Shown: one piece after another, positions 13,465 through 22,080 of the stretch
Numbering within the stretch: the first letter of the stretch is position 1
Layout: every line of letters begins with the position of its first letter
Assembly (NCBI RefSeq): GCF_000702905.1
Contig: NZ_JNKR01000002.1
Location: 124,001-188,000, forward strand
DNA from: Mitsuokella jalaludinii DSM 13811
GTDB lineage: Bacteria; Bacillota; Negativicutes; Selenomonadales; Selenomonadaceae
Length of the DNA: 64,000 nucleotides
Direction of reading: 5' to 3'
The notes under the pieces: model-generated
What the model was told of the DNA's origin: nothing
The model's database searches: none
The model's input: the letters and a program-made list of their open reading frames with translations, nothing else
Position numbers and translations under genes: made by a program

Positions 13465-14988
13465 TTATTCCGCATCGCCGGGATTGGCGATGCGGCGGCG
13501 CGGCACGATGGCCTTGACGATCGTCGTGCCCTGTGACTCGTAGACGTTCTCGAGAGCGCTGTCGGCGAGGCGGCCGCGCAGGAAAGGCAGCCGCTCCGTC
13601 TCGCAGATGATGAGGATCGGCGTCTCGGACGGCAGGTCCTCATAGGCGAGGAACGGCATGACATTCTTGGCGTTCCAGCTCATGCCGCCGGGCCGGACGT
13701 CCTCCATCTCCTCGCGCCCGATAAGCTCGGGGATGTTCTCTCCGTAGTAGAAGACCGTCGAGGCCTTGTAGTGGATACGGTCATTATTATAGTCGCCGTA
13801 GTTAACGACGAGGTAATCACCGGGATTAAGATTCCTTAAAGCAGCGGCCGTCGTGCGCCCCGACTGCTGCTCGCAGAGCGGGATGGCGGCCACGAAGATC
13901 AGCACGGCGTAGAGCACGTACATGCAGGCGGCAGTCCGCTTGACGAGGCGCATCTTCGGCAGCAGAAAGCGGCCCGCGAGGATGGCCATCGGCAGGAAGG
14001 CCGGCTGCGTGTAGGTGACGTACTTCGTCGCCATGCACTGGAAGAAGAGGTTGACGAGCAGCGCCCAGACAAAGAGGAAGATGGCCGCATCGCTCACGCG
14101 CCGCTGCTTCACCCTCTCCCTGAGCTCTGCCCAGCACTTCTTGACCTGGTAGAGCACGACGAACGACCACGGCGCGAAGCCCACGAGGAAAATGAGCGTG
14201 TAGTAGTAGAAGACATCGTCGCGCGCATGCTCGGCCACGCGGGCGCGCAGGAAATTGTGCACGCCGAAGAACGTGTCGATGAAGTCCATGCCGTGCAGGC
14301 GGTACATGACGTAGTACCACGAGCCGCCGACGGCGAGGAAGACGGCCATGCCGGGCAGCCACTTCATGTGCAGGAGCTCCCCCGCCCGGCGCCGCACGCA
14401 GAGGAAGACGAGCAGGATGAAGCCCGGCAGCAGGAAGCCTATGGGCCCCTTCGTCAGGACGGTCAGCCCCGAAAAGAAAAAGGCCGCGAGGTAGAGCCAT
14501 CGCCTACCGCTGCGGTAAGCGAGGTAGAAGGCAATGAGCACGGCGTTGAAGAAAAAGACGAACGTCATGTCCGTGATGACGGCCTTCGAGAGGTAGAAGA
14601 AGGCGATCGTCGTGCCGAAGATGATGGCCGAGAGGAAGGCCGTAGCCCTGTCGTAGAGCTTGCGCGCGAAGTAGTACGTCTCAAGCACATTGAGCACCGA
14701 GAACACAGCCGGGAAAAAGCGCGCAGCAAACTCTCCCGTGCCGAAAATCTGGAAAGCCACGAGGAGTTCCCAGTAAAAGAAGATCGGTTTATCATACCAG
14801 TAATTCCCGTAGATGCGCGGCGAGGTGAAATCGCCAGCTGCCAGCATCTCCTTGGCGGTCAACGCGTAGTTCGATTCGACGGGGTCCGTGATGGCCAGCT
14901 GGCCGTTGCCGAGCAGGACGAGGACAATGACGGCGAGTAGTGCCAGCGCGCGCTCGTGCTGCTTCATCATGGCAAGGATCTTATTCAT
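13465..14988 (-). CDS. ArnT-like GT39 membrane glycosyltransferase
   Basis: A 507-aa integral membrane protein with about eleven hydrophobic segments. The first periplasmic loop has DPVESNYALTAKEMLAAGDF and GNYWYDKPIFFYW, a pattern seen in ArnT/PMT enzymes, where the acidic residue is catalytic. The soluble C-terminal part (from about residue 400) ends in a small periplasmic domain. It would move a sugar from a lipid carrier to an envelope target such as lipid A or a phospholipid; the acceptor is unknown. The gene starts 12 bases after the Rrf2 regulator. Confidence 0.82.
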   Translation of the reverse strand: MNKILAMMKQHERALALLAVIVLVLLGNGQLAITDPVESNYALTAKEMLAAGDFTSPRIYGNYWYDKPIFFYWELLVAFQIFGTGEFAARFFPAVFSVLNVLETYYFARKLYDRATAFLSAIIFGTTIAFFYLSKAVITDMTFVFFFNAVLIAFYLAYRSGRRWLYLAAFFFSGLTVLTKGPIGFLLPGFILLVFLCVRRRAGELLHMKWLPGMAVFLAVGGSWYYVMYRLHGMDFIDTFFGVHNFLRARVAEHARDDVFYYYTLIFLVGFAPWSFVVLYQVKKCWAELRERVKQRRVSDAAIFLFVWALLVNLFFQCMATKYVTYTQPAFLPMAILAGRFLLPKMRLVKRTAACMYVLYAVLIFVAAIPLCEQQSGRTTAAALRNLNPGDYLVVNYGDYNNDRIHYKASTVFYYGENIPELIGREEMEDVRPGGMSWNAKNVMPFLAYEDLPSETPILIICETERLPFLRGRLADSALENVYESQGTTIVKAIVPRRRIANPGDAE

Positions 14989-15000
14989 GCTTTGCCCCCA

Positions 15001-15459
15001 TCATCCCTGCTGATCTGCAGCAGCATCCTTTGCGAGGCAGGCCAGCGTCTCCTGCTGGATGTCGGCGAGCGTCGTCTTGGCGAGCTCCTGCTCGAGCGCG
15101 CGCTGGGCATCTTGCAGGTGGCCGTCGAGGATCTTGTGGATGTTGCGGCCGACCGGGCAGGCCGGATTCGGATTGTCGTGGAAGTGGAAGAGATGCTCGT
15201 GGTCGATGGACTCGACGGCCTCGAAGATGTCTAAGAGCGTGATCTCCTCGAGCGGACGCGTGATCCTGATGCCGCCCGTGCCGCGCGCGACCTTGATGAG
15301 CCCGGCCTTCTGGAGCTGGGACATCGTCTTGCGGATGATGACGGGGTTGACATTGACGCTGCCCGCGAGGAAATCGCTCGTGAGCTTGTACTGGTCCCCG
15401 AACGCCTCGATGCAGGCAAAGATGTGGACCGCAATGGTGAAACGGCTGGAAATCTGCAT
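15001..15459 (-). CDS. Rrf2-family transcriptional regulator
   Basis: A 152-aa winged-helix protein: MQISSRFTIAVHIFACIEAF, then the recognition region LAGSVNVNPVIIRKTMSQLQ and the wing IKVARGTGGIRITRPLEEIT. Only one cysteine lies in the usual cluster region (NPACPVGRNI), so an IscR/NsrR-type three-Cys Fe-S cluster is unlikely; it resembles the YwnA-like branch. The start at 15459 has AGAGGGG upstream; longer starts run into short repeats. It heads the glycosyltransferase operon and likely represses its own promoter. Confidence 0.88.
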   Translation of the reverse strand: MQISSRFTIAVHIFACIEAFGDQYKLTSDFLAGSVNVNPVIIRKTMSQLQKAGLIKVARGTGGIRITRPLEEITLLDIFEAVESIDHEHLFHFHDNPNPACPVGRNIHKILDGHLQDAQRALEQELAKTTLADIQQETLACLAKDAAADQQG

Positions 15460-15570
15460 AGTATCCCCTCTTTCCCGGCTCATATCGCATCCCATCGCAC
15501 CGTATATACTGTATATGCTGTATATGCTGTACATGGATCTTCATGGATCTTGAGCCGCATTCTCTCATCT

Positions 15571-15638
15571 ATCGTATTCTTGCAGATACGCTGTATTTAT
15601 TAATACCTTCAGTATAGCAGGAATCCAATGCCTGTCAA
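15571..15638 (-). promoter_or_regulatory. Promoter and candidate Rrf2 operator
   Basis: TTGACA (15638-15633), 16-base spacer, TATACT (15616-15611). From the -10 downstream the minus strand has two adjoining dyads, ATAC-N5-GTAT and ATAC-N3-GTAT, with GTATTAATAAATAC between them. Dyads covering the -10 and start suit autorepression by the gene product. Confidence 0.55.
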
Positions 15639-15665
15639 TTTCCCTGCTACATCGAGCGCTCTGCC

Positions 15666-16529
15666 TCATGGCTGTGCGCTCGCCTGCGCCGCGCTCTCGA
15701 ACGGGAAGCGGTCGAGCGCAAAGAAGCGGCCGCGGATGCCGCCCATGGCCTCGTGCAGCATGCGCAGGAAGAGCGGCCAGTCCGCCGGCATGTCCTGCGC
15801 ATCATAATGGCAAGTGAGCCCCGCCTCGAGGCGGTCGTGGCGCTGCCAGCGCACGATGAGCCGCGCCCCCGTATCCGAGCCATCGATGCAGCGCACGTGC
15901 AGGCGCTGCTCGAAGGCAGCCGGTTTGTCGAGCGCATCGAGCAGATTGCTCACCGCCTTCGGCAGATCGTAGGCATGGCGCTCCGTGCCGAAATCCTCCT
16001 TGTGGCGGTTGTAAAGGATCATGCGCTTGCGGCGGTCGAGGACGAGTTTCTCGCGCAGCTCCACGACCGTCCTCTTCCGCCCCGTGATGACGGGCACCTT
16101 CTCGACGAGCAGGAAGCGGATGTACTCGAGGTGGTTCTGCTGCTGGATGGCGACGTCCGGCAATTCATTGAGGCAGTCGACGAACGACGTCCAGTTCTCG
16201 GGGAACGCCCCGAGCCCTATGATGTGGCGCGCGTTCTTGCCCTGCTCCTTGTAGAAGAGCTGCCAGCGCGTGTCCGCCGAGAGCGGCGCCGACGCCGTGA
16301 AGCGCGAGCGCCAGCGCTGCGCGATGGCGAGCTTGTCGAGCTTGCGCAGCCAGCGGCGGCCATTCGGCAACTCTACAAGAGCGTCCGGAGCGAGTTCCTG
16401 CGGCAGCTCCTCGAGCGAATCCGCCCGGGCCGCGCCGACATAGACCTTGCGCTCGCGCACCGCCACCTCGACCCGCAGGCTGCCTGCCCGCAGAGGGCCG
16501 CCCATCGTGAATATCAATTGTTCGAGCAA
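15666..16529 (-). CDS. Conserved-looking hypothetical protein, 287 aa
   Basis: I do not recognise a family. It is a soluble protein with no signal peptide or membrane segment, rich in Arg and Leu (LVELPNGRRWLRKLDKLAIA, VVELREKLVLDRRKRMILYN), and long blocks suggest an alpha/beta fold. A TTG start at 16529 (LEQLIFTMGGPL) is chosen because AGGGGG lies 8 bases upstream; the next ATG (MGGPLRAG) has no site. It lies tail to head with the Rrf2 operon but separated by that operon's own promoter. Coding is supported by length and codon use like its neighbours. Confidence 0.6.
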   Translation of the reverse strand: MLEQLIFTMGGPLRAGSLRVEVAVRERKVYVGAARADSLEELPQELAPDALVELPNGRRWLRKLDKLAIAQRWRSRFTASAPLSADTRWQLFYKEQGKNARHIIGLGAFPENWTSFVDCLNELPDVAIQQQNHLEYIRFLLVEKVPVITGRKRTVVELREKLVLDRRKRMILYNRHKEDFGTERHAYDLPKAVSNLLDALDKPAAFEQRLHVRCIDGSDTGARLIVRWQRHDRLEAGLTCHYDAQDMPADWPLFLRMLHEAMGGIRGRFFALDRFPFESAAQASAQP

Positions 16530-16622
16530 AATGTAACCCCCTAGATACCTAAGATACAGAATAGAAGATAAAACACACTGCAATGCAGGCTCCCGGCCAG
16601 CGCGGACATCCGCAAGAATCGC

Positions 16623-16652
16623 TTTACAGGAAAGATAGAAATGCGGTACAAT
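16623..16652 (+). promoter_or_regulatory. Promoter of the secreted DUF3887-like gene
   Basis: TTTACA (16623-16628), 18-base spacer, TACAAT (16647-16652). The predicted start is directly ahead of AGGAGG at 16660-16665. Confidence 0.55.
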
Positions 16653-16677
16653 GGCTGTCAGGAGGTGTATTGTTTTT

Positions 16678-17133
16678 ATGAAGAAAATCTATTTACTCGC
16701 GATGATGCTCTGCCTGCTCATCCTGCCGGCAACGGCCATGGCTGCTCCGTCCGCGAACGCCAAGGCATTCGAGAGCGAAGAGACGATCTCGAACGAGTGG
16801 ATCGACGCCATGCTCGTCAAGCAGGACTCGGCCTCTGCCCTCGCCGTCATGAGCGCCGAGGCCAAGAAGAACGTCAAGGCATCTGAAATGCTCAAGGCAC
16901 AGCAGCGCATGGCCAAGGAACTCGGCACGCTCAAGGAGAGCCGCTTCGTCTCGTGGACGCGCTTCGACAAGACGGACCAGTTCATCTACCTCATGAGCTT
17001 CGACAAAGCCAAGGTCGTCCGCTGCGAATTCATCTTCAACAGCAAAGGCGAGCTCGACTACTTCGCCCTGACGCCATTCGCACCGCAGGAGAATGCAAAG
17101 AACGCAAAGGCAAGCAACAAGGCAAAGAAATAA
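16678..17133 (+). CDS. Secreted DUF3887-like protein, 151 aa
   Basis: It starts MKKIYLLAMMLCLLILPATA with a clear signal peptide, cleaved near AMA-APS. The mature part (LKAQQRMAKELGTLKESRFV, TDQFIYLMSFDKAKVVRCEF, FNSKGELDYFALTPF) resembles DUF3887 domains of exported proteins of unknown role. The tail is Lys/Ala/Asn rich. The start at 16678 follows AGGAGG by 12 bases, a long spacing, but an ATG at 16651 lies upstream of the predicted transcript start. Monocistronic, with its own promoter and terminator. Confidence 0.7.
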   Translation: MKKIYLLAMMLCLLILPATAMAAPSANAKAFESEETISNEWIDAMLVKQDSASALAVMSAEAKKNVKASEMLKAQQRMAKELGTLKESRFVSWTRFDKTDQFIYLMSFDKAKVVRCEFIFNSKGELDYFALTPFAPQENAKNAKASNKAKK

Positions 17134-17152
17134 GCTATGGGATGACGCCTGC

Positions 17153-17189
17153 AAAAAGAGCTGTCGCGAAAGCGGCAGCCCTTTTTTTG
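17153..17189 (+). terminator. Terminator after the DUF3887-like gene
   Basis: GCTGTCGC and GCGGCAGC pair around GAAA, followed by CCTTTTTTTG. A-rich sequence on the other side makes it usable on both strands. Confidence 0.8.
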
Positions 17190-17200
17190 TATAACATCGT

Positions 17201-17392
17201 AGGGGGCGGGGTGGAGACTATTTCGGTTTCGTCACTTCGTTAAATGCCCCGCAAGGTATATCTTCAGTACTGAGGAACTGCGCCGCATACAGCGACGCTT
17301 TTACATTGCAAACAAAGCCAAGCTCGTTTGCGGGGCAGCCCTGCGGGCAGTCACTCCGTTCCTGCAAGCGAAATAGTCTCCACCCCGCCTAG
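17201..17392. repeat. Palindromic repeat element B
   Basis: Perfect 21-bp terminal arms: 17205-17225 and 17369-17389 (core GGGGTGGAGACTATTTC). Inside are the family words GTTTCGTCACTTCGTTAAATG near the left arm and GGGGCAGCCCTGCGGGCAG with TCACTCCGTTCCTGC near the right arm. The middle differs from the other copies. There is no open reading frame of note. Confidence 0.8.
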
Positions 17393-17456
17393 TCAGGCCA
17401 TCGCATATGAGCCCACCGTAGAAGTCGAGTTGTGGCAGTAAAAAGGTACTGCCTAA

Positions 17457-17643
17457 GGGTGGGGGAATATATTTCGCCTGCAGGCGGCGCAGTACGTGCC
17501 CGAAGGGTGTGCCCCACCCAGAGGCTATCTTCGCTACGCGATGTCAAAGCGCCGCGGCAGGCGGCGAAGCGGCTTCCGTCCGCAACCTCACTTGGGGCAC
17601 ATTTACGGAGCCGCCGAAGCCGAAATATGTTTCACCGCCCCCT
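17457..17643 (-). repeat. Palindromic repeat element C (inverted orientation)
   Basis: Read on the minus strand it begins GGCGGTGAAACATATTTCGG, contains GGCTCCGTAAATGTGCC, the core CCGCCTGCCGCGGCG and ends CGCCTGCAGGCGAAATATAT. The imperfect arms lie at 17457-17476 and 17621-17642. It lies beside copy B in the gap between the DUF3887-like gene and coaBC. Confidence 0.7.
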
Positions 17644-17729
17644 TGCCAAACCTCCCTCGATGGCCCTTTGCAAACCGAGCATAGGCCCCATTTCGCGGAG
17701 CTTCTGAAGCCGGAATACACCCCCCGCCC
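17643..17729 (-). repeat. Partial palindromic repeat D
   Basis: The minus strand reads GGGGCGGGGGGTGTATTCCG, then GCTTC...GCTCCGCGAAATGGGGCC, i.e. the left arm and left core of the family, and stops about 85 bases in. The right half is missing. Confidence 0.5.
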
Positions 17730-17767
17730 CGTACAGATGTCAACAAGAACTGACCTCTTTTGCCGGC

Positions 17768-18994
17768 TCAAAGACTGAGCTTCTCCTGCACATGGTCGAG
17801 TATGATCCCGCCAATCGCGCTCTTGCTCATGAGCGGGTAGTCCCACATGCGGCCGTCCCGCGCGAAGATCTTGACGCGGTTTGTCTCGGTGCCAAAGCCC
17901 GCGTCCTTCTCGGAGACGTCATTGGCGACGATGAAGTCGAGGTTCTTCTTGGCGAGCTTGGCCTTGGCGTAGTCCTCGACGTGCTGCGTCTCTGCGGCGA
18001 AGCCGACGAGGATCTGGTGCGCCTTCTTCTGGCCGAGCTCGTAGAGGATGTCGGGGTTGCGCTCGAGCACGAGCGTGAACTCCCCGTCCTGCTTCTTGAT
18101 CTTGTCAGCCGCTACGACCTTGGGCCGGTAATCGGCGACGGCGGCCGCCTTGATGACGACATCCGTGGCCGGGAACTCCCGGAGCACGGCTTCGCGCATC
18201 TGCCGCGCCGTCTCGACGCGCACGATGCGCACGCCCTCCGGCACGGGCAGAGCGCTTGGCGCCGACACCAGCACGACATCGGCGCCGCGGCTCTTTGCCT
18301 GCTGCGCGATGGCATAGCCCATGCGGCCCGTCGAGCGGTTGCCAAGGTAGCGCACGGGGTCGAGCGGCTCGATGGTGCCGCCGGCCGTCACGAGTACCTT
18401 CTTGCCCGCGAGCTCCTTCCCCTTGGCGAAGAAGGCAGCGAGCTCCTCTACGATGGCGGCTGGCTCCGGCAGGCGCCCCTTGCCGCGGACGCCGCAGGCG
18501 AGCATGCCGCTCGCTGGCTCGATGATGTGATATCCCCTTGCGGCGAGGTCGCGCAGGTTGCGCTGCGTCACGGGATTCTCGTACATGTTCGTGTTCATCG
18601 CCGGCGCGGCAAAGACAGGTGCCTTTGTCGCGAGCAAGGTCGTCGTCAGCATGTCGTCGGCGATGCCGGCCGCTGCCTTGGCAAGGACGTTGGCCGTCGC
18701 AGGTGCGATCAGCACAGCATCGGCGAGACGCGCGAGCGCGATGTGCTCGACATGGTAGTGCGGCACCTTGGCCCACATGTCCGTCGTCACCGGTTGGCCG
18801 CTGATCTCGCGGAAGGTCAGCTCCGTGACGAAGTTCTCGGCGCCGCGCGTCATGATGACATGGACCTCCGCGCCGGCTTTCTTCAGGCGGCTCGCGATCT
18901 CGACGGCCTTGTAGGCGGCGATGCCGCCCGTCACACCGAGCACGATTTTCTTGCCCGAGAGGGCGCCTGCGTTCTCCTGTTCCATCGGCTGCAT
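17768..18994 (-). CDS. coaBC: Phosphopantothenoylcysteine decarboxylase/synthetase CoaBC
   Basis: A 408-aa bifunctional enzyme of coenzyme A synthesis. N-terminal flavin decarboxylase (CoaC): KKIVLGVTGGIAAYKAVEIA, the PAMNTNMYENP loop, and the active-site region GMLACGVRGKGRLPEP. The C-terminal CTP-dependent ligase (CoaB) starts near residue 190: KVLVTAGGTIEPLDPVRYLG, RSTGRMGYAIA, IKAAAVADYRP, NDVSEKDAGFGTETNRVKI. Two ATGs (18994 and 18985) follow GGGGAGG; the second has the better distance. It is the last gene of the remA-gmk-rpoZ-coaBC run, an order common in Firmicutes. Confidence 0.95.
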   Translation of the reverse strand: MQPMEQENAGALSGKKIVLGVTGGIAAYKAVEIASRLKKAGAEVHVIMTRGAENFVTELTFREISGQPVTTDMWAKVPHYHVEHIALARLADAVLIAPATANVLAKAAAGIADDMLTTTLLATKAPVFAAPAMNTNMYENPVTQRNLRDLAARGYHIIEPASGMLACGVRGKGRLPEPAAIVEELAAFFAKGKELAGKKVLVTAGGTIEPLDPVRYLGNRSTGRMGYAIAQQAKSRGADVVLVSAPSALPVPEGVRIVRVETARQMREAVLREFPATDVVIKAAAVADYRPKVVAADKIKKQDGEFTLVLERNPDILYELGQKKAHQILVGFAAETQHVEDYAKAKLAKKNLDFIVANDVSEKDAGFGTETNRVKIFARDGRMWDYPLMSKSAIGGIILDHVQEKLSL

Positions 18995-19023
18995 CTCCTC
19001 CCCTGCTGTTTCCTCAAGGAATC

Positions 19024-19254
19024 TTACTGGTCGATATCGAGCTCGTAAGAGATCTTGCCCTCGGCAATCTCCTCGAGCGCATTCGTCACGTTCTTCGTCG
19101 AGCGGGCCTTCGTCGCCTTGAGCTCAGCGCCGTCTAAGAGCTGGCGTGCGCGCTTGGCGGCGAGCACGACGAGGCCGTAGCGGCTGTCGACTTTCTTCAT
19201 CAGCGTATCCGTGGACGGATTGACCATGCTCATCTCAACAGTATTCGTTCTCAT
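19024..19254 (-). CDS. rpoZ: RNA polymerase omega subunit
   Basis: A 76-aa protein with the omega signature: MVNPSTDTLMKKVDSRYGLV, LAAKRARQLLDG, STKNVTNALEEIAEGKI. It supports assembly of the beta-prime subunit. The start overlaps the stop of gmk by 4 bases (ATGA), and coaBC follows. Confidence 0.95.
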   Translation of the reverse strand: MRTNTVEMSMVNPSTDTLMKKVDSRYGLVVLAAKRARQLLDGAELKATKARSTKNVTNALEEIAEGKISYELDIDQ

Positions 19255-19853
19255 TGTTCCAACACCTCATTGATCATATCTTCTTTATCACGACGGCAGT
19301 GCTCTGCGACCATGATGGCCTGGATGCGCTTCACAGCCTGGCGCACTGTGTCATTGATGACGACAAACGTGTAATTGCGGCCAATCTCGATCTCCTTCTC
19401 GGCGGAGCCGAGACGGCGCGCGAGCGACTCCTCTGTCTCCGAGCCGCGGCCGCGGATGCGGCGCTCGAGCTCCGGCAAGGACGGCGGCAAGAGGAAGATG
19501 AAGAGCCCGTCGGGGCAGCGCTTCATGACATTCAGCGCGCCCTGCGTATCGATTTCGAGCAGGATGTCCTGCCCTGCCTCGCGGCGCTCCTCGATCTTGC
19601 CGAGCGGCGTGCCGTAGTAGTTGCCGTAGACATTGGCGTACTCGAGGAAGCCGCCCTCCCCGATCATCTTCTCGAACTGCTCCTTCGTCAGGAAGTAGTA
19701 GTTCTTGCCGTCGACCTCACCGTCGCGCGGCTGGCGCGTCGTCGCGGAGATCGAGTAGGCAAGCTCCGGCGTCTTCGAGAGGAGCTCTCCGCAGACCGTT
19801 CCCTTGCCCGTGCCCGAAGGCCCCGAAATCACAATCAATAACCCTTTGCTCAT
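19251..19853 (-). CDS. gmk: Guanylate kinase
   Basis: A 200-aa enzyme that phosphorylates GMP. P-loop [18 protein letters not shown], the GMP-binding [20 protein letters not shown], and the lid region [15 protein letters not shown]. Family length. It overlaps remA upstream and rpoZ downstream by four bases each. Confidence 0.96.
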   Translation of the reverse strand: MSKGLLIVISGPSGTGKGTVCGELLSKTPELAYSISATTRQPRDGEVDGKNYYFLTKEQFEKMIGEGGFLEYANVYGNYYGTPLGKIEERREAGQDILLEIDTQGALNVMKRCPDGLFIFLLPPSLPELERRIRGRGSETEESLARRLGSAEKEIEIGRNYTFVVINDTVRQAVKRIQAIMVAEHCRRDKEDMINEVLEQ

Positions 19854-20167
19854 TCTACCTCATCTTTTCCTTTAGTATTCCGATTCATCTCCGCTCTGCT
19901 GGCCCTCGCCATCTCCTTCGGGTCATCCTCGACGAGGATGCGGTGCGTGATCGTCTCCGGCTGCACGGAGGACAGCACGACGTGGTCGCTGTCCATGACG
20001 AGGACAGCGCGCGTGCGGCGGCCATACGTCGCATCGATCAGGCGCTCATTGTCGCGCGCCTCCTGGACGATGCGCTTGATGGGCGCCGACTCTGGGCTCA
20101 CGATCGCGACGATGCGGCTCGCAGATATGATGTTGCCAAAACCGATGTTGATTAAGCTGATATCCAT
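19850..20167 (-). CDS. RemA-like (DUF370) regulatory protein
   Basis: A 105-aa protein starting [20 protein letters not shown] with the conserved [40 protein letters not shown] and [15 protein letters not shown]370/RemA is a DNA-binding regulator of biofilm matrix genes in Bacillus, but is also found conserved beside gmk in many Firmicutes, where its role is less clear. The C-terminal 20 residues are charged and not conserved. First or second in the operon, after yicC. Confidence 0.88.
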   Translation of the reverse strand: MDISLINIGFGNIISASRIVAIVSPESAPIKRIVQEARDNERLIDATYGRRTRAVLVMDSDHVVLSSVQPETITHRILVEDDPKEMARASRAEMNRNTKGKDEVE

Positions 20168-20203
20168 TTCGTCTTTCCTCCCTATCGTGAATCGTGAGCT
20201 GTC

Positions 20204-21082
20204 TCACTCGATGTTCTGGACCTGCTCGCGGAGCTTCTCAATCTCGCTCTTCATGTCGACGACGAGCTGCGCGGCCTCGGCCGAGCTCGCCTTCGAGGCG
20301 ATCGTGTTCGTCTCGCGGTTCATCTCTTGGATCAGGAAGTCGAGCTTGCGGCCGATGGGACCGTCCGCCGACGCGAGGATGGCGCGGAACTGCTGGAAAT
20401 GGCTGCCGAGCCGCACGACTTCCTCCGTGTAGTTGACCTTGTCGGCGTAGAGCGCCGTCTCCTGGATGATGCGCGTCTCGTCGATTCCCTGCTCAGAGAG
20501 CAGCTCCCCGAGCGTCTTCTCGAGGCGCTCGCGGTAGGCCTGCACGATCGTCGGCGCGAGGGCCTTGAGGCGCTCGACGGATGCTTCGAGCTCGCCGAGG
20601 CGCACGAAGAAGTCGCGGCCGATGTTCTCGCCCTCGGCCTGGCGCATCGCATCGAAGCTCCGCAGGGCCTCACTGGCAGCCGCGCGCAGCACGGGCTCGA
20701 AGCCCGCGAGCTCTTCGTCCTTCTCGACCTGCAGGACATCGGGGTACGAGGCGACCTGCATGACGTCGTCGGGGCGCGCGAGGTGCAGGAAGTCGCTGAG
20801 CTCGTCGAGCGCCGCGTGGTACGAGGCGGCGAGCTGCTTGTCGACGCGGATGGAGGCGGCGTGCTCGCGCTTGTCGAGATAGTTGACGAAGATGTCGACC
20901 TTGCCGCGCGCAGCCGTCTGGCGCACGAGGCGGCGCAAATTGTCCTCGAACGGCGAGAGCGCCCTCCCCATGTGGAAGGACATCTCGAGGAAGCGCTGGT
21001 TGACGGCCTTGACCTCGACCGATACCTTGTATTCCTCATTCTCGACGACGGCAGAGCCGAAGCCGGTCATGCTCCTGATCAT
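20204..21082 (-). CDS. YicC-family endoribonuclease
   Basis: A 292-aa protein with both family ends: MIRSMTGFGSAVVENEEYKV at the N-terminus, and QETALYADKVNYTEEVVRLG with DFLIQEMNRETNTIASKASS at the C-terminus. YicC proteins are manganese-dependent endoribonucleases linked to RNA turnover. The start at 21082 (ATG ATC AGG AGC) has GGTGAGG; the frame upstream runs into dapF. It starts 13 bases after dapF ends. Confidence 0.92.
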   Translation of the reverse strand: MIRSMTGFGSAVVENEEYKVSVEVKAVNQRFLEMSFHMGRALSPFEDNLRRLVRQTAARGKVDIFVNYLDKREHAASIRVDKQLAASYHAALDELSDFLHLARPDDVMQVASYPDVLQVEKDEELAGFEPVLRAAASEALRSFDAMRQAEGENIGRDFFVRLGELEASVERLKALAPTIVQAYRERLEKTLGELLSEQGIDETRIIQETALYADKVNYTEEVVRLGSHFQQFRAILASADGPIGRKLDFLIQEMNRETNTIASKASSAEAAQLVVDMKSEIEKLREQVQNIE

Positions 21083-21095
21083 AGCCTCACCCCCG

Positions 21096-21932
21096 TCAGT
21101 ACGCGATCTCACCCGTGAAGACGAGCTCCGCCGGGCCCGTCATGAAGACATGGTTCGTGGCCTCATCCCACTCGACCATGAGCTTGCCGCCGTCGAGCTC
21201 GACCTCGACCTTACGGTCCGTGCGGCCCGTAAGCACACCGGCGACGCCCGTCGCACACGAGCCCGTGCCGCAGGCGAGCGTCACAGCAGCGCCGCGCTCC
21301 CAGACGCGCATGCGCACGTGCTGGCGGTCGCGCACCTCGACGAATTCCGTGTTCGTCTTGCGCGGGAAGGCCGGATGCGACTCAAACGAGGCACCAAGTT
21401 CGTGGATTGGGAACGCCTCAGCATCATCGACGAAGATGACGCAGTGCGGGTTGCCCATCGAGACGCAGGTCATCTTGTAGTTCTGGCCCTTGACCGTGAT
21501 ATCCTCCTCGATGACGCGGTCCATGCCGAAGCCCTTGACGGGGATCTTCTCGCCCTCGAGCACCGGCTCGCCCATGTCAACGCGCACACCCGTGACCTTG
21601 CCCGCCTCGAGCTGCAGGCGCGGCACGAGGATGCCTGCGCCCGTCTCGACCGTGAACGCTTCCTTCGCGGTCAGGCCGAAGTCGTGGAGATAACGCGCGA
21701 AGCAGCGGATGCCGTTGCCGCACATCTCGGCCTCACTGCCGTCTGTATTGAAGATGCGCATGCGGAAGTCCGCCTTATCGGACGGCAGCACGTAGAGCAC
21801 GCCGTCGCCGCCGATGCCGTAGTGGCGGTCACAGACCTGCTTCGCGAATGCAGCGAAATCATCGACGTTTTCCTTGAAGCAGTCGACCAGGACAAAGTCA
21901 TTGCCACAGCCCTGCCATTTTGAAAAATGCAT
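21096..21932 (-). CDS. dapF: Diaminopimelate epimerase
   Basis: A 278-aa cofactor-free racemase turning LL- to meso-diaminopimelate for peptidoglycan and lysine. N-terminal MHFSKWQGCGNDFVLVDCF, the first active-site cysteine in EAEMCGNGIRCFARYL, the second in VTLACGTGSCATGVAGVL. A strong AAAGGAGG precedes the ATG. It heads the dapF-yicC-remA-gmk-rpoZ-coaBC run and is divergent from the NFACT gene. Confidence 0.96.
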   Translation of the reverse strand: MHFSKWQGCGNDFVLVDCFKENVDDFAAFAKQVCDRHYGIGGDGVLYVLPSDKADFRMRIFNTDGSEAEMCGNGIRCFARYLHDFGLTAKEAFTVETGAGILVPRLQLEAGKVTGVRVDMGEPVLEGEKIPVKGFGMDRVIEEDITVKGQNYKMTCVSMGNPHCVIFVDDAEAFPIHELGASFESHPAFPRKTNTEFVEVRDRQHVRMRVWERGAAVTLACGTGSCATGVAGVLTGRTDRKVEVELDGGKLMVEWDEATNHVFMTGPAELVFTGEIAY

Positions 21933-22012
21933 GAGGAATACCTCCTTTTACCTTATCCTTATATTCTACTGGTTTTGGCCGCCACTTGCAACCCCTTTCC
22001 GTACATCTGTAC

Positions 22013-22041
22013 TTGAGTTCCCCCTGCACAGATGGTACAAT
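22013..22041 (+). promoter_or_regulatory. Promoter of the NFACT gene
   Basis: TTGAGT (22013-22018), 17-base spacer, TACAAT (22036-22041). A short inverted repeat (CATCTGT...ACAGATG) brackets the -35 region. Confidence 0.6.
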
Positions 22042-22080
22042 ATTCCCGATACTATTATATAGAAGGAATGAGGAATCCAT

